In this document: piece by piece, positions 36,621-48,872 of the stretch | Position numbering within the stretch: position 1 is the first letter of the stretch | How the letters are laid out: each line of letters starts with the position of its first letter | Source of the DNA: Quillaja saponaria | Lineage: Eukaryota > Streptophyta > Magnoliopsida > Fabales > Quillajaceae | Reading direction: 5' to 3' | DNA: 64,000 bases | NCBI GenBank assembly: GCA_029379385.1 | Contig: CM055617.1 | Location: 14,355,532-14,419,531, forward strand | The notes under the pieces: generated by a model | What the model saw: only the letters and a program-made list of their open reading frames with translations | Told to the model about the DNA's origin: nothing | Database searches by the model: none | Program-made: the position numbers and the translations under genes

Positions 36621-37480
36621 AGCATAAATTTATTTTTTCAACTTAAGGTTTTTTCGAGTAGTCAAAAATTGGTCATCTTTCATAGCTCAAGCAATTAAAC
36701 AAAAGTCATGAATATGGTTGATACAACCAGGATCATTGTCCTCATTTGTTTTGATCCAATAAGTCTATTCTATATGCACAATGTTATATAAAGCGAGAGT
36801 ACTGCCGCATAATATAGGTTGGTGGTGAGCTATAACTTAAGAAAGGTAGGTGAACTAGAATAGCACATTAAGAAATTTAGACATATAATAAATGAACTAA
36901 AAATCAATTTGGTGCTGGAATTTGAATCGCAACATCTGGGTACTAAGTACAATCTCTATTGATTGTACAGATGCTTGCATCAAGTCTCTTTCTGACATAT
37001 GAAGCTTTACATATTGCATGTTATCATAACGCAGGCAGAATTCTAAAGGAAATCATAGATGGCCATATTGTTTGCAAAAATATTTTGAACAAGTTCTGTT
37101 TCTGAATGGAGTTCCTTATTTGGAATCCAATAGAAGTAATTCTAAGATATCTAAGTGATAAATCACTGTATATTATTTCCCTTCGTCATCCTGCTGATTG
37201 GTAAAAGAGAAAAGGCATGCAGTTGTACAAACAATTTCATAAAGAAGCAGGTTAGATTGATATATAGATTGAGTTCTCCATCACTTTGTTAGTTGCCAAG
37301 TGTCTATAAATTGTTAAATAATAACAAAAAACTCATTGAAAAAAAGCATGTTTCATAAATAGTTAGATCATCGAGTTGTTTACCTACCTATGAATTTTTT
37401 TTCTTTACCTGTTTTTTTGTATTTTTGTTTCCACTATAATTTATTATCAATGTCCTAAACAAATTGGTTTTCATTTAAAG
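36621..37480. other. Helitron-like region, unassigned part
   Basis: AT-rich DNA with no recognisable domain. It may hold decayed introns or exons of the RPA-like gene further on. Confidence 0.4.
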
Positions 37481-37531
37481 ATTGTGATGACCTATTCTTG
37501 TCAATTTTATTTTTTCTTATCATATTTAGAG

Positions 37532-37819
37532 CTCATGAGTTCGTGGCGTTTTAAAAACAGCCACATTGTTCATATATTAGAAGAATCAACTTCTCATCTG
37601 ACTTGTGAAGGAACTAAAATTAACGATCTTGCATTTATTCCTCCTAATAATGTTATTAATGATTTTGATGTACTTTCTGATGAACATATAATGCATGATG
37701 GAGATGTTAGTTTCCGTGAAAAGATCAGAGATGGTGATACTCCTTATACTTTTAAGAATGGACAACCTAGCTCTAAAAGAAAATATATAAGCAAAAAAGT
37801 TGTCCCGTATATCTTGTAA
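37532..37819 (+). pseudogene. Unrecognised open segment (possible exon) in the Helitron-like region
   Basis: An open stretch of about 95 codons beginning at an ATG near 37534, with a protein-like composition: acidic, with HILEESTSHLTCEGTKIND, PPNNVINDFDVLSD and DGDVSFREKIRDGD, ending in a basic PSSKRKYISKKVV. I do not recognise a family. It lies about 0.3 kb upstream of the RPA-like zinc ribbon, so it may be part of the same captured or Helitron-encoded gene. It could also be chance. Confidence 0.35.
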
Positions 37820-37919
37820 ATTGGTAGACTTTAAATTTATCAATATTTCATACCATGTATAGTTTGCCTATAACATGAAAAGGAGAGGATGAACCTAATG
37901 AACATATTTTATATATTTA

Positions 37920-38410
37920 CAGGACAGTTGTGAACAAATAGGTTTTGGAGGAACTTACACCAAAATATGAAGACTTATTATCTGCATCTTCATCCATTCA
38001 GCCTTCTCTAGAAACAACATCAATAATTGTCACAGTTAAGAACTCAACTGAAACTGTATATATTTTTTTTTTCTTGCAAATTATTAGAATTGTGATACAT
38101 TTGATTCAATCTGTTTGAGCAATAGATTTGAACCCTTTTTTTTTTTTATTACAGCACCAAGGACATTGGTGAAAGTAAAATTTAGAGTCACAAATATTGA
38201 TCAAGAATTCTAGTATATAGCTTGCTCCAAATGCCACAAACAGACTGAAGCAGAGTATAACCAAAATTTCAATTGCTTTTATTGTAAGCAGGAAAACACA
38301 TTTGGCAAACCAATGTTGTGAAACTATCATCTATCATGTTCTCATTGATGCAGGAAGCATAAACGTGCAACATTAGCATCATGTGGACATGTAGTGAACT
38401 TCTATGAATA
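37920..38410 (+). pseudogene. RPA1-like (replication protein A large subunit) zinc-ribbon relic
   Basis: After an AG at 38154 or so the frame reads VKVKFRVTNID, a stop, then YIACSKCHKQTEAEYNQNFNCFYCKQENTFGKP, then stops, with HLSCSH. The C-x2-C ... C-x2-C spacing after an aromatic-Ala-Cys start is the zinc ribbon of the C-terminal DNA-binding domain of RPA70. RPA1-like genes are commonly carried by plant Helitrons, which fits the Helitron 3' end at 39868. Stops (for example the TAG at 38210-38216) make it a pseudogene. The upstream piece 37923-38050 (VLEELTPKYEDLLSASSSIQPSLETT) may be an earlier exon. Confidence 0.65.
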
Positions 38411-39122
38411 ACATTAAAATGATTTATTATTAAACGACTTCATTTTGCATCATACAGAATGAAAGTTGAAGTTGGTCTTGAAGATGAGAAAAAAACTCTA
38501 AAGCATTCATTTTTGGATAGCATATAGAAAAAATATTGAAATGCGATGCCAAAACATTAATGGAGAATACTAATTAATGAGATAACCTAATGCCATTAAA
38601 TTTAGTAGTTTGCCTATGTATTAATTTCAAACTAGAAAAATTAATGTATCAGAATCTGTGAACATAAGAATATTTGAATGCTGATTATAGGAGGGGTTGT
38701 GTGAAGCAAGCAGCATTGTAAGGCTAACTACCAAAGAGTATTTTATGATTTGCTTGAGAAGGTACCAACTACAGAATTAAGAAATTCAGGAGGATCAATT
38801 AGTGTTATATCAGTTCATGACATCCAAGTTAAGATTGAAGGTTGACATGCCCTGTATTGCCATGGAAAAAAATCTTTTGAATTTGGTTGACAAGGGTAAC
38901 TTTAATATTGCTTGAAGGATTACCTCTTTTTGTCATCTATGAAGGATGTTTCTTTTTGTTATCTTTATTTTCTGAAAAATGATGCAACTATTAGCTTAAT
39001 TGATTTACTCTTCCATCTAGTAGCAGTGTATTCAAAATGTATTCACTTTTGTAATATTATTTGATGCAAACATGCTTTCTACTTTGAATGTTGTCCATTG
39101 CTATCCTTTCAGGCTCGCTAAC

Positions 39123-39187
39123 AAAAGCAATACTTTTCATGCTACCCAATGTGCTATAAAAGCAATACTTTTCATGCTACCCAATGT
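39123..39187. repeat. 35-bp tandem duplication
   Basis: 'aaaagcaatacttttcatgc' plus 'tacccaatgt' begins at 39123 and again at 39158, nearly identical, so the duplication is fairly young. Confidence 0.9.
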
Positions 39188-39837
39188 ATGTTTTCTCTTT
39201 TCAGTTGCATTAGATCATTGCTTTCAAAATGTTTTCAGATCGACAAGTTTCAAAAGAATTGCACATCTATAGCCTATTCAGCTAACAAAGTCCTCGTGTA
39301 TTCTGATGAAATAATGTTGAATTTTGATGAGGACTTGAGTTGAAACCAGCCACAGTAAAAGGCTAATTAAATAATCTACTAATTGACATTCTATCCAGTT
39401 TTTTCCAATCTTAGCTTCCTTTTCAGTATGTAAACTAAATACCTATATAATCCTTCAATGTACAATATCAAAATTATAAAATTGTTAAGGCAATTCTTAT
39501 GTGACATCTTTTGCAACTGAAGAAATTGTTTGATGAATAAAAATATTATTAAGAAAAATAAATTTAAATGTTAATAAATATTTCCCTTATAGTGATTTGC
39601 TCATCAAATAAAACTGAAATTTGAATTTCCTTTAGTCATTATAGTTGCTTGCTTTGTTTATTAATTTATTTTATTTCATCTCGTTATATTTAAGTGTTTT
39701 AATAAAATTGTACCCAGTTTATTACATTTTATTATTCATTCTTTCTAATATAATCTTATATATATCAACCATATACTTACTAATAATTTTTCATAATTAA
39801 ATATATATTAACAAAATAGAAAAAATTATAATTAACA

Positions 39838-39868
39838 CCCGTGCCAAAAAGCACAGGTTGCCTACTAG
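39838..39868 (+). mobile_element. Helitron 3' terminus (hairpin and CTAG end)
   Basis: A hairpin CCCGTGC (39838-39844), loop CAAAAA, GCACAGG (39851-39857), is followed by 11 bases ending CTAG and then T. This is the canonical plant Helitron 3' end: GC-rich hairpin, ~11 nt, CTRR, insertion next to T. The element body therefore lies upstream, consistent with the RPA-like relic. I could not find a convincing 5' TC end. Confidence 0.75.
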
Positions 39869-39879
39869 TATATATACTA

Positions 39880-40875
39880 CACCAAAACTAGCACACATTT
39901 CCTGATTTTCACATTATACATGCTTCAATTGTTACATTCAAAGTTGTATTGTTTATTTGCTAGCCACCAGAAGCTTAACTGAATACTTCTCACGTGATTA
40001 TAACTAAATTTCCATATCTCCTTTTCCAATTACACATACCTCAAGACCTATTCCCTTTTAATCAACCCCTTAGCACTCCTACTTTACTAAATTTACACCT
40101 CCAATTACTCTAATTATAAATGAACTTGGAGAAATACCATAAAGATATGCTACTACAAGAGGGATGGTGGCTGAAATTGTTGGCTAGCAAGGAGATGGTG
40201 ATGGCTGGCAGCTCACTCCCTCAAGGTGCACGGCAATCCCATCATTCAACTAACAGTCTTCCATGGTTGAAGCAACACTCCAAGGCTGCCTAAAACCGAG
40301 TAGTTACAGGAGCTGTTTCACATCTAAAGAAGGTTGCTGCAAACAGTTGAAATTAGCTTGAAGTTGAAAGGGAATGGTGGTTGGACCAGTAGTAAGGGCA
40401 AAGAAGGAGAAAAACCATTTGTAAAGCAGGAGGAATTACAAGACTTGAGCCAAGTTTAACACATGTCAAAGATGGAGAAAGCCAAACAAAACAAAACTGA
40501 AACTTACCAAATGAAATTGATGTTCTTGGCTGGGAGGAAAGGAAGTTGAGGCAGCCTTAGATTGAGAGAAAGAGATGTATGAACGACAAGTGTAAAGGAG
40601 CGGAACTAAAACACCAAAACCCACCAAGAAGAGAGTAACTCTAGGCCAACTCAAGGGAAAGGAACACTCTAGAAAAACAAGGGAAAATGAGCCAAGAAAA
40701 AAAGGAGTAAGTTGGTTGATGAGTAAACAAAAAAAGAAATGAAAAGTAGCTAAAAAGTAAGCTAATACAAAAGAATGATGAAGTCCAAGGTCAAAATTTT
40801 AATGGTGTAGTCTAAAATTGATTTTGTTATATATATATTATTCTAATTTTAGATTCTCAATATCAGGTTATAACA
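39880..40875 (-). mobile_element. Partial LTR-like repeat, minus strand, 5' part
   Basis: Ends GGTTATAACA at 40866-40875, whose complement TGTTATAACC is the LTR start shared with 4002, 23339 and 32703. Upstream, purine-rich 'ggagaaagccaa', 'aggagtaagttgg' and 'gaaatgaaaa' resemble the 5' half of the minus-strand LTR at 2422-4002. The other LTR end is not seen and may be lost next to the Helitron terminus. Confidence 0.45.
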
Positions 40876-41072
40876 TGTTCAATTATATTGTTACTTATTT
40901 AATTTGTTTATTTTTATAACAAAAATTTACACATTACGTTTAAAACTCAACTTTATGATATTGAGTTATAAGAGTTATGATAATTCTTAAGTAGAAACAT
41001 TGTTACATATCTTGAGCATGATGCATTACACATGGATGAAATAATATTACCATAAGAGAAATCTCCATCTTC

Positions 41073-41207
41073 TGTTAGAAATTTCATATCGCCATTAATT
41101 GTATGATTTTGTTTTTAATAATAAACACGGGTTTAAGGTTTGGTCCATTTGAGACATGCTAGTAAAAGCCCAAATAGTTTTATGTGATCATTTGGGATAA
41201 GGCTTAA
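41073..41207 (+). mobile_element. 5' LTR remnant of a copia element
   Basis: TGTTAGAAATTTCATAT... matches 44035-44175 nearly base for base ('ttaattgtatgattttgtttttaataata', 'gggtttaaggtttggtcca', 'tgagacatg', 'ttatgtgatcatt'). The match stops at about 41207, so the rest of this LTR is missing. Confidence 0.8.
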
Positions 41208-41336
41208 CCTATTAGATTTCTCCCATTTTCCAAAAACTTATTTCTAAGTATCAATGCTAACAACAAATGTGATGATTCAAAATAAAAGAATACAACATGC
41301 CAAAGAATCAAAGTAATTAATAACAAAAATAAAACT

Positions 41337-41770
41337 TATTCTTCATGATTCCACACATCATTGCAAACTACCCTTTGGGCAAAGAATGCAACATGCCATT
41401 AGGATCTCACTTCAACCCATGAAACCGAAACACGAAAGCATCCCAGGTTTCAAAAAGTCCATCCCCTTTGGGCAGATAAACCTTCTAAGCCAGGAATGCG
41501 ATATGTCAATCAAAATGGGTACTAAATGATCAAGAATAAGAATTTATTTTACATGAATCCAAAGTGCATCATTACAAACTCCCTTTTGGGCAGAGAATGT
41601 AACATGCTATTAGGATCTCATGATCAACCTATGAAACTTAAAGTAAGTATCCTAGCTTTCGAAAAGTCTATCCCCTTTGGGCAGATAAACCTTCTAGGCC
41701 GGTATACCCCAAACCATATGTTTCATGTATTTTCCAAAATTAAAGTATATAATAACCCCTATTGGGCAGG
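41337..41770. repeat. ~209-bp tandem duplication with CCTTTGGGC motifs
   Basis: Copy 1 at about 41337-41500 and copy 2 at about 41545-41705: 'catcattgcaaactaccctttgggcaaagaatg' versus 'catcattacaaactcccttttgggcagagaatg', and 'atcccctttgggcagataaaccttcta' in both. A third partial piece ('accctattgggcagg') lies near 41756. It sits between the copia 5' LTR and the RT relic, probably the element's leader region. Confidence 0.85.
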
Positions 41771-42079
41771 AAATTATATACAATAATTTAAGAAATATCC
41801 CGTACTATAGCTTTCAAAAATTATATACAATAATTCATTATTTACTAAATCATAAATAATGGTGTATGGGAGTTGGTTGAACTTCCATGGTTTTCTATAC
41901 TCATTGGGTGCAAGTGAATTTGTAAGATTAAGAATAATTCAAATCAGAAGATTGAGTGTTTCAAAGTAAAGCTTGTAATCGAGGGTTTTTCACTCAAAAG
42001 AATGTGTCCTTTTAGCGAGACTTTCTCTACTGTCTTAACTAAAATAATAATATAGTAAATAAAATTATTTTGGGTAATC

Positions 42080-43365
42080 ATGACCTTAGTGACTCATTTA
42101 TCAACCTTGAGTTATTTCAGATGGATGTGAAAACATCTATCTTGAGTGGAAACCTTATCAAGCATGTTTACATAGTAAGATTTCAAATAGAATAGAGGTA
42201 ATAATATTATTTGTATAGTTTAACAAATCAATCAAATAGTCTCCAATAAGCATTTAGATAATGGTTATTGAAATTTTGATGAAGGTAGTCACCTCTTTTA
42301 GTTATGTTAAGAATATGGTTAATAAATGAATATACATTAAGGTCAGTGGGAGCTAGTTTATCATATTGATTTAGTAACACTGATTTAATGAATATATTTT
42401 AAAGTCAGTGGGAGTAAGTTTATCATATTCTGTTAATGGTCAATGATATCTTGCTTGTTATCAATAGTGACATTAACTTATTTTGTGAGACAAAGTTGAT
42501 GTTGTCTAAGCCTTGGCATGAAGGATCTTAGGGAAACATCTTTTGTTTTTTGTGTTGAGATACACCAGAATAGATCTCACTCTTGTTAGGATCTTCTCTA
42601 GTAAACCTATATTGAATATAGTGTTGCATAAGTTCAATATGTATAAATGCAAGACTAGGGGATGTGCCTGTTGTCAAGAGTGACAAGTTTACTTTAAATT
42701 AATGTCTCGTTAATAAGTTACAAAGAAAGTCCATGAGAAATGTGTTTCATGCTAATGCAGTTGGAAGCTTGTAAGCTTTGGTTTATACTAGCTATGACAT
42801 TACCTTTACAGTGGGAGTTTTTTGGCACAGTCAAACCCAGGATCAGAACTTAAGTTATAAAGTATTTACAGAGAACCAAAGTTTTTAGTGCTAATGCATA
42901 AAATGATTGATCACCTCAAAATTAACTGGTTACTCTGATTCTGACTTTGCTAATTACAAAGATGATCTTAAATCTACTTCAAGATATATTTTCATGTTAA
43001 TTTTGGGAGCTGTATCTAGAATTGTTCCAAGCAAAAGCTTCTTTCACTATACAAGCATGGTATGTGGTTGAATAACATGATAATTTATCTTTGTGTGGTT
43101 GTCCTGATTTTAAATTGCTTAAGATCTATTATAACAATAGTTCTACCGTGTTCTTCTTAAAGAACAATAAGATTTATAGTGCATCGAGAGGCAATGACTA
43201 TAAATTTTGTAAAAAAAAAAAAATTGAGAAATTATGTTTGAACATATTGATATAGTAAACTGTTGGCAGATCCTTTAACCAAAGCACAATTAGGACTAGG
43301 ATTTTTAAAAGTCATGTTGATAACATGAGTATTGTGAAGTCCTTTGATGTTTTTGGTTATTGGGA
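42080..43365 (+). pseudogene. Ty1/copia RT and RNase H relic
   Basis: QMDVKTSILSGNLIKHVYI (from about 42118) is the conserved RT block before the fingers. MVNDILLVINSDINLF (from about 42436) is the active-site region, with MVND where YVDD is normal. TGYSDSDFANYKDDLKSTSRYIFMLILGAVS (from about 42928) is RNase H. LLADPLTKAQ near 43262-43290 ends the protein. Many stops and deletions; no gag, protease or integrase was seen between the LTRs. Confidence 0.82.
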
Positions 43366-44020
43366 GTTTGCGTTGTTTTATTCAAACTAGCTAGCATGTT
43401 ATATATGCTAATTTATGTTTGTTTACATCCTTGTTGGATGATATATTTTATTATTGAAATAATAGTTATTTTCATTATGATATGATTAATGTTGTATGTG
43501 CACATATGGTTATTTATGACATGTCAATGCATTAAAATCTTAAGACTTGGTGTTTGTCTTAAGTGTGACGGTTTTGTCTATTTAGAGGTATGTCTCAAAT
43601 GACACTAATTGGATATCTCGAGATGGTTGTTAAGACATACGAGCTTAAAATTAAGCTTAAGTGATTTCTAGTGCTTTGGAAAGCATCCAGTTTTAATGAA
43701 ATCACCTGGAGGACCTATAACGAAAATAGCATATGTTGATCACATTTAGATGCTATTTTTCTTGCTACACTACCACATTTAGATCCATTGCAGATTAGGT
43801 TGTTGGCATTTGTAACCATGGATTGGTTTTGTGTCGTTTAAGTGGCACAATGATTGTCATGATTCAGTGTTAATAACTTAATTGGGCTGGATTGTTTGAA
43901 GTGCATCTCAGGACCTAAATTTTTATTTTAAAATTATGGCCACATAAAAGTTATACCTTGCCTTGAGAGTCGTTTTATAAAAATATGTTTTTCAAAATTT
44001 TAAAACTACAATTAATGTTG

Positions 44021-44034
44021 CCCAAGTGGAAGAA
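44021..44034 (+). other. Copia polypurine tract
   Basis: A purine-rich CCCAAGTGGAAGAA lies directly before the 3' LTR start TGTTAG. Confidence 0.65.
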
Positions 44035-44440
44035 TGTTAGAAATTTCATATGTGAGCTGTCATTAATTGTATGATTTTGTTTTTAATAATAAAAACGGGT
44101 TTAAGGTTTGGTCCATTTGAGACATGTTGGTAAAAGCTCATATAATTTTATGTGATCATTTAGGATAGGGCTTAAGCACACTTATTATCTGATTAGATGT
44201 GGATTGACAGTAAGTATAGGCTGAGTGACTTTAGGAGTCTTTAATGGGAGGACTCTTAGAGTTTTATTTGAATGAAATAGCTAGGTCTCATCTCCTCTCT
44301 AATATATGCATCTTGTCCCATTGAGAGCTACCACTAGAAAATACAGAGAGTACGGAGAGGAAAACTTGGCTATGTGAAGCAATTATTAAGGTATGTTTGG
44401 CTGAGATTCCAGATATCTGCTACTATGGCTCAATCAGGTA
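44035..44440 (+). mobile_element. 3' LTR of the copia element
   Basis: Begins TGTTAGAAATTTCATAT and matches 41073-41207 for its first ~140 bases. It continues about 270 bases more with no partner in the shortened 5' LTR. The right end is approximate, because I found no clear CA end with a target duplication. Confidence 0.7.
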
Positions 44441-45119
44441 CGCAAACCTTATTATTAATGTGTTCTAAATTCATGTATGAGATCCTGTATATTTATAACA
44501 TCTTCAACTTTGGTAACTCAATTGCACATGCAAGTTCAACTTTGTCTTTTCCTTGCTCCAATTTATTTTGCTCCCTACAAATTCTTTAGTCACTTGATCT
44601 TTTCAACAATATACATGTAAACTCAACTAAATTAAATTACACAAATCACAAATATCGCATTCTTTTTTCTTTTCTGTTTTTATTGAAAAATTTGCATTAT
44701 GCCACAATTTTTTTTTTTCATACATAAATCATATTCATTAATATATGCACCACAAAGTTTCATATTGTTATCAAAAAAATATGACTGATTCTATTCTAGG
44801 CAAGATGAACACATAATCAAAAAAATTATTATATTTTCTTCAGTCAAAAAAATTTATTTATTTTCTAATTCCCACATAAAGTTCCACCAATTATTAAAAA
44901 TATAATTGAAACCATCAAAATATAAAAACTAGATTTGGCAGAGATAAGACGAGAAGGCTTATCTAAAAGATCTGATAGAAAGAGCTGCTCTAGCTTAAGA
45001 ATGACCTATTCCTTTTAGGAACTAGGAGAGGGAATTTAAAAAAAGAAAAAAATAAAAGAAGCTTTAAATCGGATTTTTTTTTTTTTTTTCTTCTGAATCT
45101 CATGAAGCAGGTAAAACAG
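44441..45119. other. AT-rich DNA, no gene seen
   Basis: Homopolymer T runs near 44709 and 45070. No coding or element signal. Confidence 0.5.
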
Positions 45120-45510
45120 TAGTGCATGCATATATGCTAATGTAAAGACTTTCTTTTTGTCTCATTCTTTTCTCTGGTAAGCTTACTTGTAAATAGCACA
45201 CTTTCCCCTTCAGCTAGCGTTAAGACAGGCTTTTTTCCTGATAGCTTTTTCACAGTAAGAGCATATCCGCTTATCCTGCCTTGTAAGGACCCTTTCAGCG
45301 ACCCTTGAGGGCTTCTCATTTTAAACCTCAACAAGATCCTATCAAGAAGTCGAGGGTTTTCTCAGAGTAGTCTTAGCCTCAGTCCCCTGGTCATGGAACA
45401 ATCCTACTTTAGGTTGTAGCGATTGAATGTGGTTGGAGGTCTTTGACCATTGCATTGGCCTTGGTTATTCGGCTGTTTGCTTCTACGCAGCTCTAGAAGA
45501 TCAAGTTAAA
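45120..45510. other. GC-richer island, possible organellar DNA insertion
   Basis: About 390 bases of balanced base composition between AT-rich flanks. On the minus strand 45137-45334 is open for 65 codons (SGYALTVKKLSGKK, LTLAEGESVLFTS). The texture resembles plant mitochondrial intergenic sequence, so a nuclear mitochondrial insertion is a possibility. I recognise no specific gene; this is inferred from composition only. Confidence 0.3.
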
Positions 45511-45654
45511 TCTAAAAATTCCTTAACTCAATTTTTTATCTAGAAAAATTATTCTATCATTGAAGATTTTAAATTGGTATATCATCAAAAATTATCTTAC
45601 CAATACTAGAACACTTGTATACATATCAACCTTTAAAATTTTTGGAAATACTGG

Positions 45655-46115
45655 AGTAGATACAAATATTCTAGTTGCTTGGATTAATTATTATATAAAA
45701 TACAAACATAATATTTATAAAATGAAAAGATAGTACTACAAAATCATGTACTAAGCATTGTCCTTAAACGTTAATTTTCACCCTCTTAGAGTATATCTGG
45801 TGCACAAAGTCTCAATAGGCTAACCTTCTAAAAGTAGATTGTAAACCATTATCTAACATTTGCATATAAAAGTGAGAACATTAGCAAGCAGCCACAGCTT
45901 TTTCTTATCAAGAATTTGAAAAAAATATGGAGTACGGAAATATGGAGTGATACTGTTGGAAATTGTTGTTGAATGATTATTATGTTACATATTCTCCTTA
46001 TATATAAAGAGTCTCAATGGTCATAAATGACTATATTCATATTCCAATAGCTATATTACAACGGTTATATTCTAATATTAGAATAAGTTTAACACCTAAA
46101 TTAATTTTTCGACAA
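45655..46115 (-). mobile_element. Probable copia LTR (minus strand), copy 2
   Basis: Second copy of the repeat at 19440-19930, in the same orientation, with 'aaaatcatgtacta', 'gttacatattctccttatata' and 'attacaacggttatatt'. It has no associated coding region, so it is a solo or fragmentary LTR. Ends are not resolved. Confidence 0.55.
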
Positions 46116-46463
46116 TTAATTTATAGCATTAGTTTACCAACATAAATTGAACATATTGAACACTTAAACTAAATTGCTGGGAATAAGGAGAAACATATTC
46201 TTCGATCTTTCTCTTGTAAATATGATCAAATAACTCATAATATAAGATCGGACAATTCAACTATTTTTCCTACAAAATAAGCATACCAAATTGTAATGAA
46301 TCAAATTTAATAATACACTAACTAAACTTTTAATAAATAAAATTAAGTAAATCTTTAATGTACATATCAAAATTTGTTTTTGCTGGACAAATGTACGGGA
46401 GTCTCCAAAATGTGTGCTCACCTCAAATATGGAGCTTCAATTCTGTGCGCCGGCTACTGACTT

Positions 46464-48204
46464 TGTCATGACCCAAATCTCGAACTATGACCAGCGCGAG
46501 AACTAATGCAAGTCGGGGCCATCTCAATCTAAGCTAGCCTGAAATAGATATCAAATTCAAGCAAAATAGAATGAATAATTGACATTAATCAAAAGTTACC
46601 AACAAAAAAACTTCTTTTTATTTTTTTTTCCAAAACCTAACGTAACCGCAGAGAATTACTTCTAAAGATTTTATAAAAACGGTACCAAGTTTTAGAATAG
46701 CAAGAGAATGTTATCACTTTCCATGAAACTCTAGTGGACACAAACGAATCAACATCTGCAAAATTGGGAAATAGAGTGGAATGTGTTTCAAGCAAACTTA
46801 ATGAAATGGCAAGTATAATATATGAGTGCGAAGACGGGAATAGACAAATGCACTATTAATTTTATTTTTATTTTAAAACATGGCATGCATTGTTCAAACA
46901 AATTCCTTCCATATAAATTTCTTAGATTAGTTCAAAAGAACTATTTTCATTACACATGGCTATTTAAATTCTGAAATGTGATAGGTTCACAAAGTCTCAT
47001 ATCAGTTCGTAAGAACTATTTTCATAATACACGGTTATTTAAATTCTAAAATGTGATAGTTTAACAAAGTTTACTTTCAATGTCATTTTTCATAAAAGTT
47101 CCTAAGAACAATTCAAGAAGAAAAGACTAGCATGGTACCATGAGTACCAAACCTCAACCATTCATCTAACATTTCCAAGTTTCTAAACAAACCTTAAAAC
47201 ATTATTACCACAATTGATAGATTGATCAAACCTGAGAGTTACGAAACTAATGAAATCCATAAAGATTAACAAATGTTCCAACAACAAAAAACACATCAAA
47301 CCCACATGCTGTCAAAACTTGGAGCCTATGAGTAATGAATCAAATAACCTTAAATTCACTATCTAAAGTATAATCCATTGCAAAGGATCACCCTATATAG
47401 CCTTTAAAAAGGGCCTTACGAAACTCAAACCCAATCTTCTAGGTTGCCAACTACACACATAAAATAGCAAAAATAAAATAAAATCTAATCCTATGCATTC
47501 CCCTAAAAATTAAACTCACCTACAAGACAATTAACTGTTTAACCCTAATGTATTATCAATCTTACACTTTTGTTTATACCTACATAACCCTACCTCTCAT
47601 TATCATCAAACAAGAAGGAAAAGAATTGAATTACATATATTTCTAATAACAATCCTACCAAATACAAACTTTCCTCTTTCCTTAAACATTAACCACCACT
47701 CTTTCCCTCACTTTCAAACTCGAATTCCTCCTCCTATTTCCCTAAATTCAAACCTTTAAACCATACCAAAAGGAAAGTAACTAAGTTTCAAGGAAAACAA
47801 GAGAGGTTAAGTGAGCTTATACACTTGAAAATACTGAAAACATAAGCCACCCCACTCAGGAAGACTATGGCGGAGCAAACTTGGTGACTGCCGAAGAGAA
47901 TGGGCTGCTGTTATGCTGCGCGTCAGCTGCTGGCGGCTCTGCTATCCACGGCTAAGCTCCAACTGCTGAGATGGAGAGGCTGGAAGGAGACAAATTACAG
48001 AGCAAGAAGAGGAGCAGGCGTCGGTCAACAAGGAAAACGAAGGAATGTTCAAGAAACGGGAAGGCAAAAACAGAGAGAATAGTTTGTGAATAGAAAGAAA
48101 AAAGATGAGGAAAATAAAAATATAATAATAATAAAAGGGAATAAAGAAAGAAAAAGAAAAAAATTAAAGTAAGAAAAGTAGGGTCAAATAAAACTAAGTA
48201 AATT

Positions 48205-48268
<64 letters not shown>

Positions 48269-48364
48269 GTATGATGTGTGTTCATTTTGTTTTATGTATT
48301 TGTTTACTTTCATGACCAAAAGTTACAATAATATTTCTAAGGCTTATCAATACGATACATAACA
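46464..48364 (-). mobile_element. LTR-like repeat (1.9 kb), minus strand
   Basis: Begins TGTCATGACCC and ends CGATACATAACA, so on the minus strand it runs TGTTATGTATCG...GGGTCATGACA with TG...CA ends. It has the general texture of the other minus-strand LTRs: purine-rich 5' half, (TA)n, and a 'gcagc'-rich patch at 47890-47960. The flanks GACTT (46459-46463) and CCCTT (48365-48369) match at only three of five bases, so target duplication is doubtful. The 60-codon open frame at 47900 is probably incidental. Confidence 0.5.
48209..48262. repeat. (TA)n microsatellite
   Basis: About 26 uninterrupted AT dinucleotides within the minus-strand LTR-like repeat. Confidence 0.96.
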
Positions 48365-48702
48365 CCCTTTATTTAAGGAAAAAAAATCACATTGAACTTT
48401 AAGTAGAAAAATGTGAAGATGACACTGACATTGACACAATTGAAACTTGAGGGATCAATTTGAATCATTGAAACTATAAGAACCAAAATGTAATTAAACC
48501 TAATTTTAATAAATACATTTTTTTTATCTTCTCTAATGAATTTTTAGACTTATTCAGAACATGCATTATTTATTTATTTATTTTTGAGTTATCTGTGACT
48601 GTTAGCCTTCAAAGAAACACTATGACTAGGAAATTTATTTGGTACCAATATAAGAACCCAACTTAACAAGGTTTATGTATTGTCCCAATCTAAACAAGGT
48701 TG

Positions 48703-48865
48703 TTGTTTTTTTTTTTTTTTTTTTTGGAGTAAATGGAAATTCATTACAAACTAAACAAGGTTTGTACAATACAAAAGTGAAAAAGAAGTTCCCTTACAAT
48801 CCATCATAAAAGCAACATAAACAAAAGGTTATACATAATCATAAGTAGTAGTAAAGTTGTCATAA
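48703..48865 (-). mobile_element. 3' tail of a LINE- or SINE-type retroposon, minus strand
   Basis: A ~22-base poly-T (48706-48726) is followed by 'ggagtaaatggaaattcatt'. On the minus strand this is 'aatgaatttccatttactcc' followed by poly-A, a typical non-LTR retroposon tail. No RT domain is seen upstream in minus orientation, so the copy is 5'-truncated or a SINE. Confidence 0.5.
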
Positions 48866-48872
48866 GTAGCAG

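Noticed and set aside
44374..44589. 71-codon open frame beginning in the copia 3' LTR
   Set aside because: No domain, and it crosses the probable LTR end.
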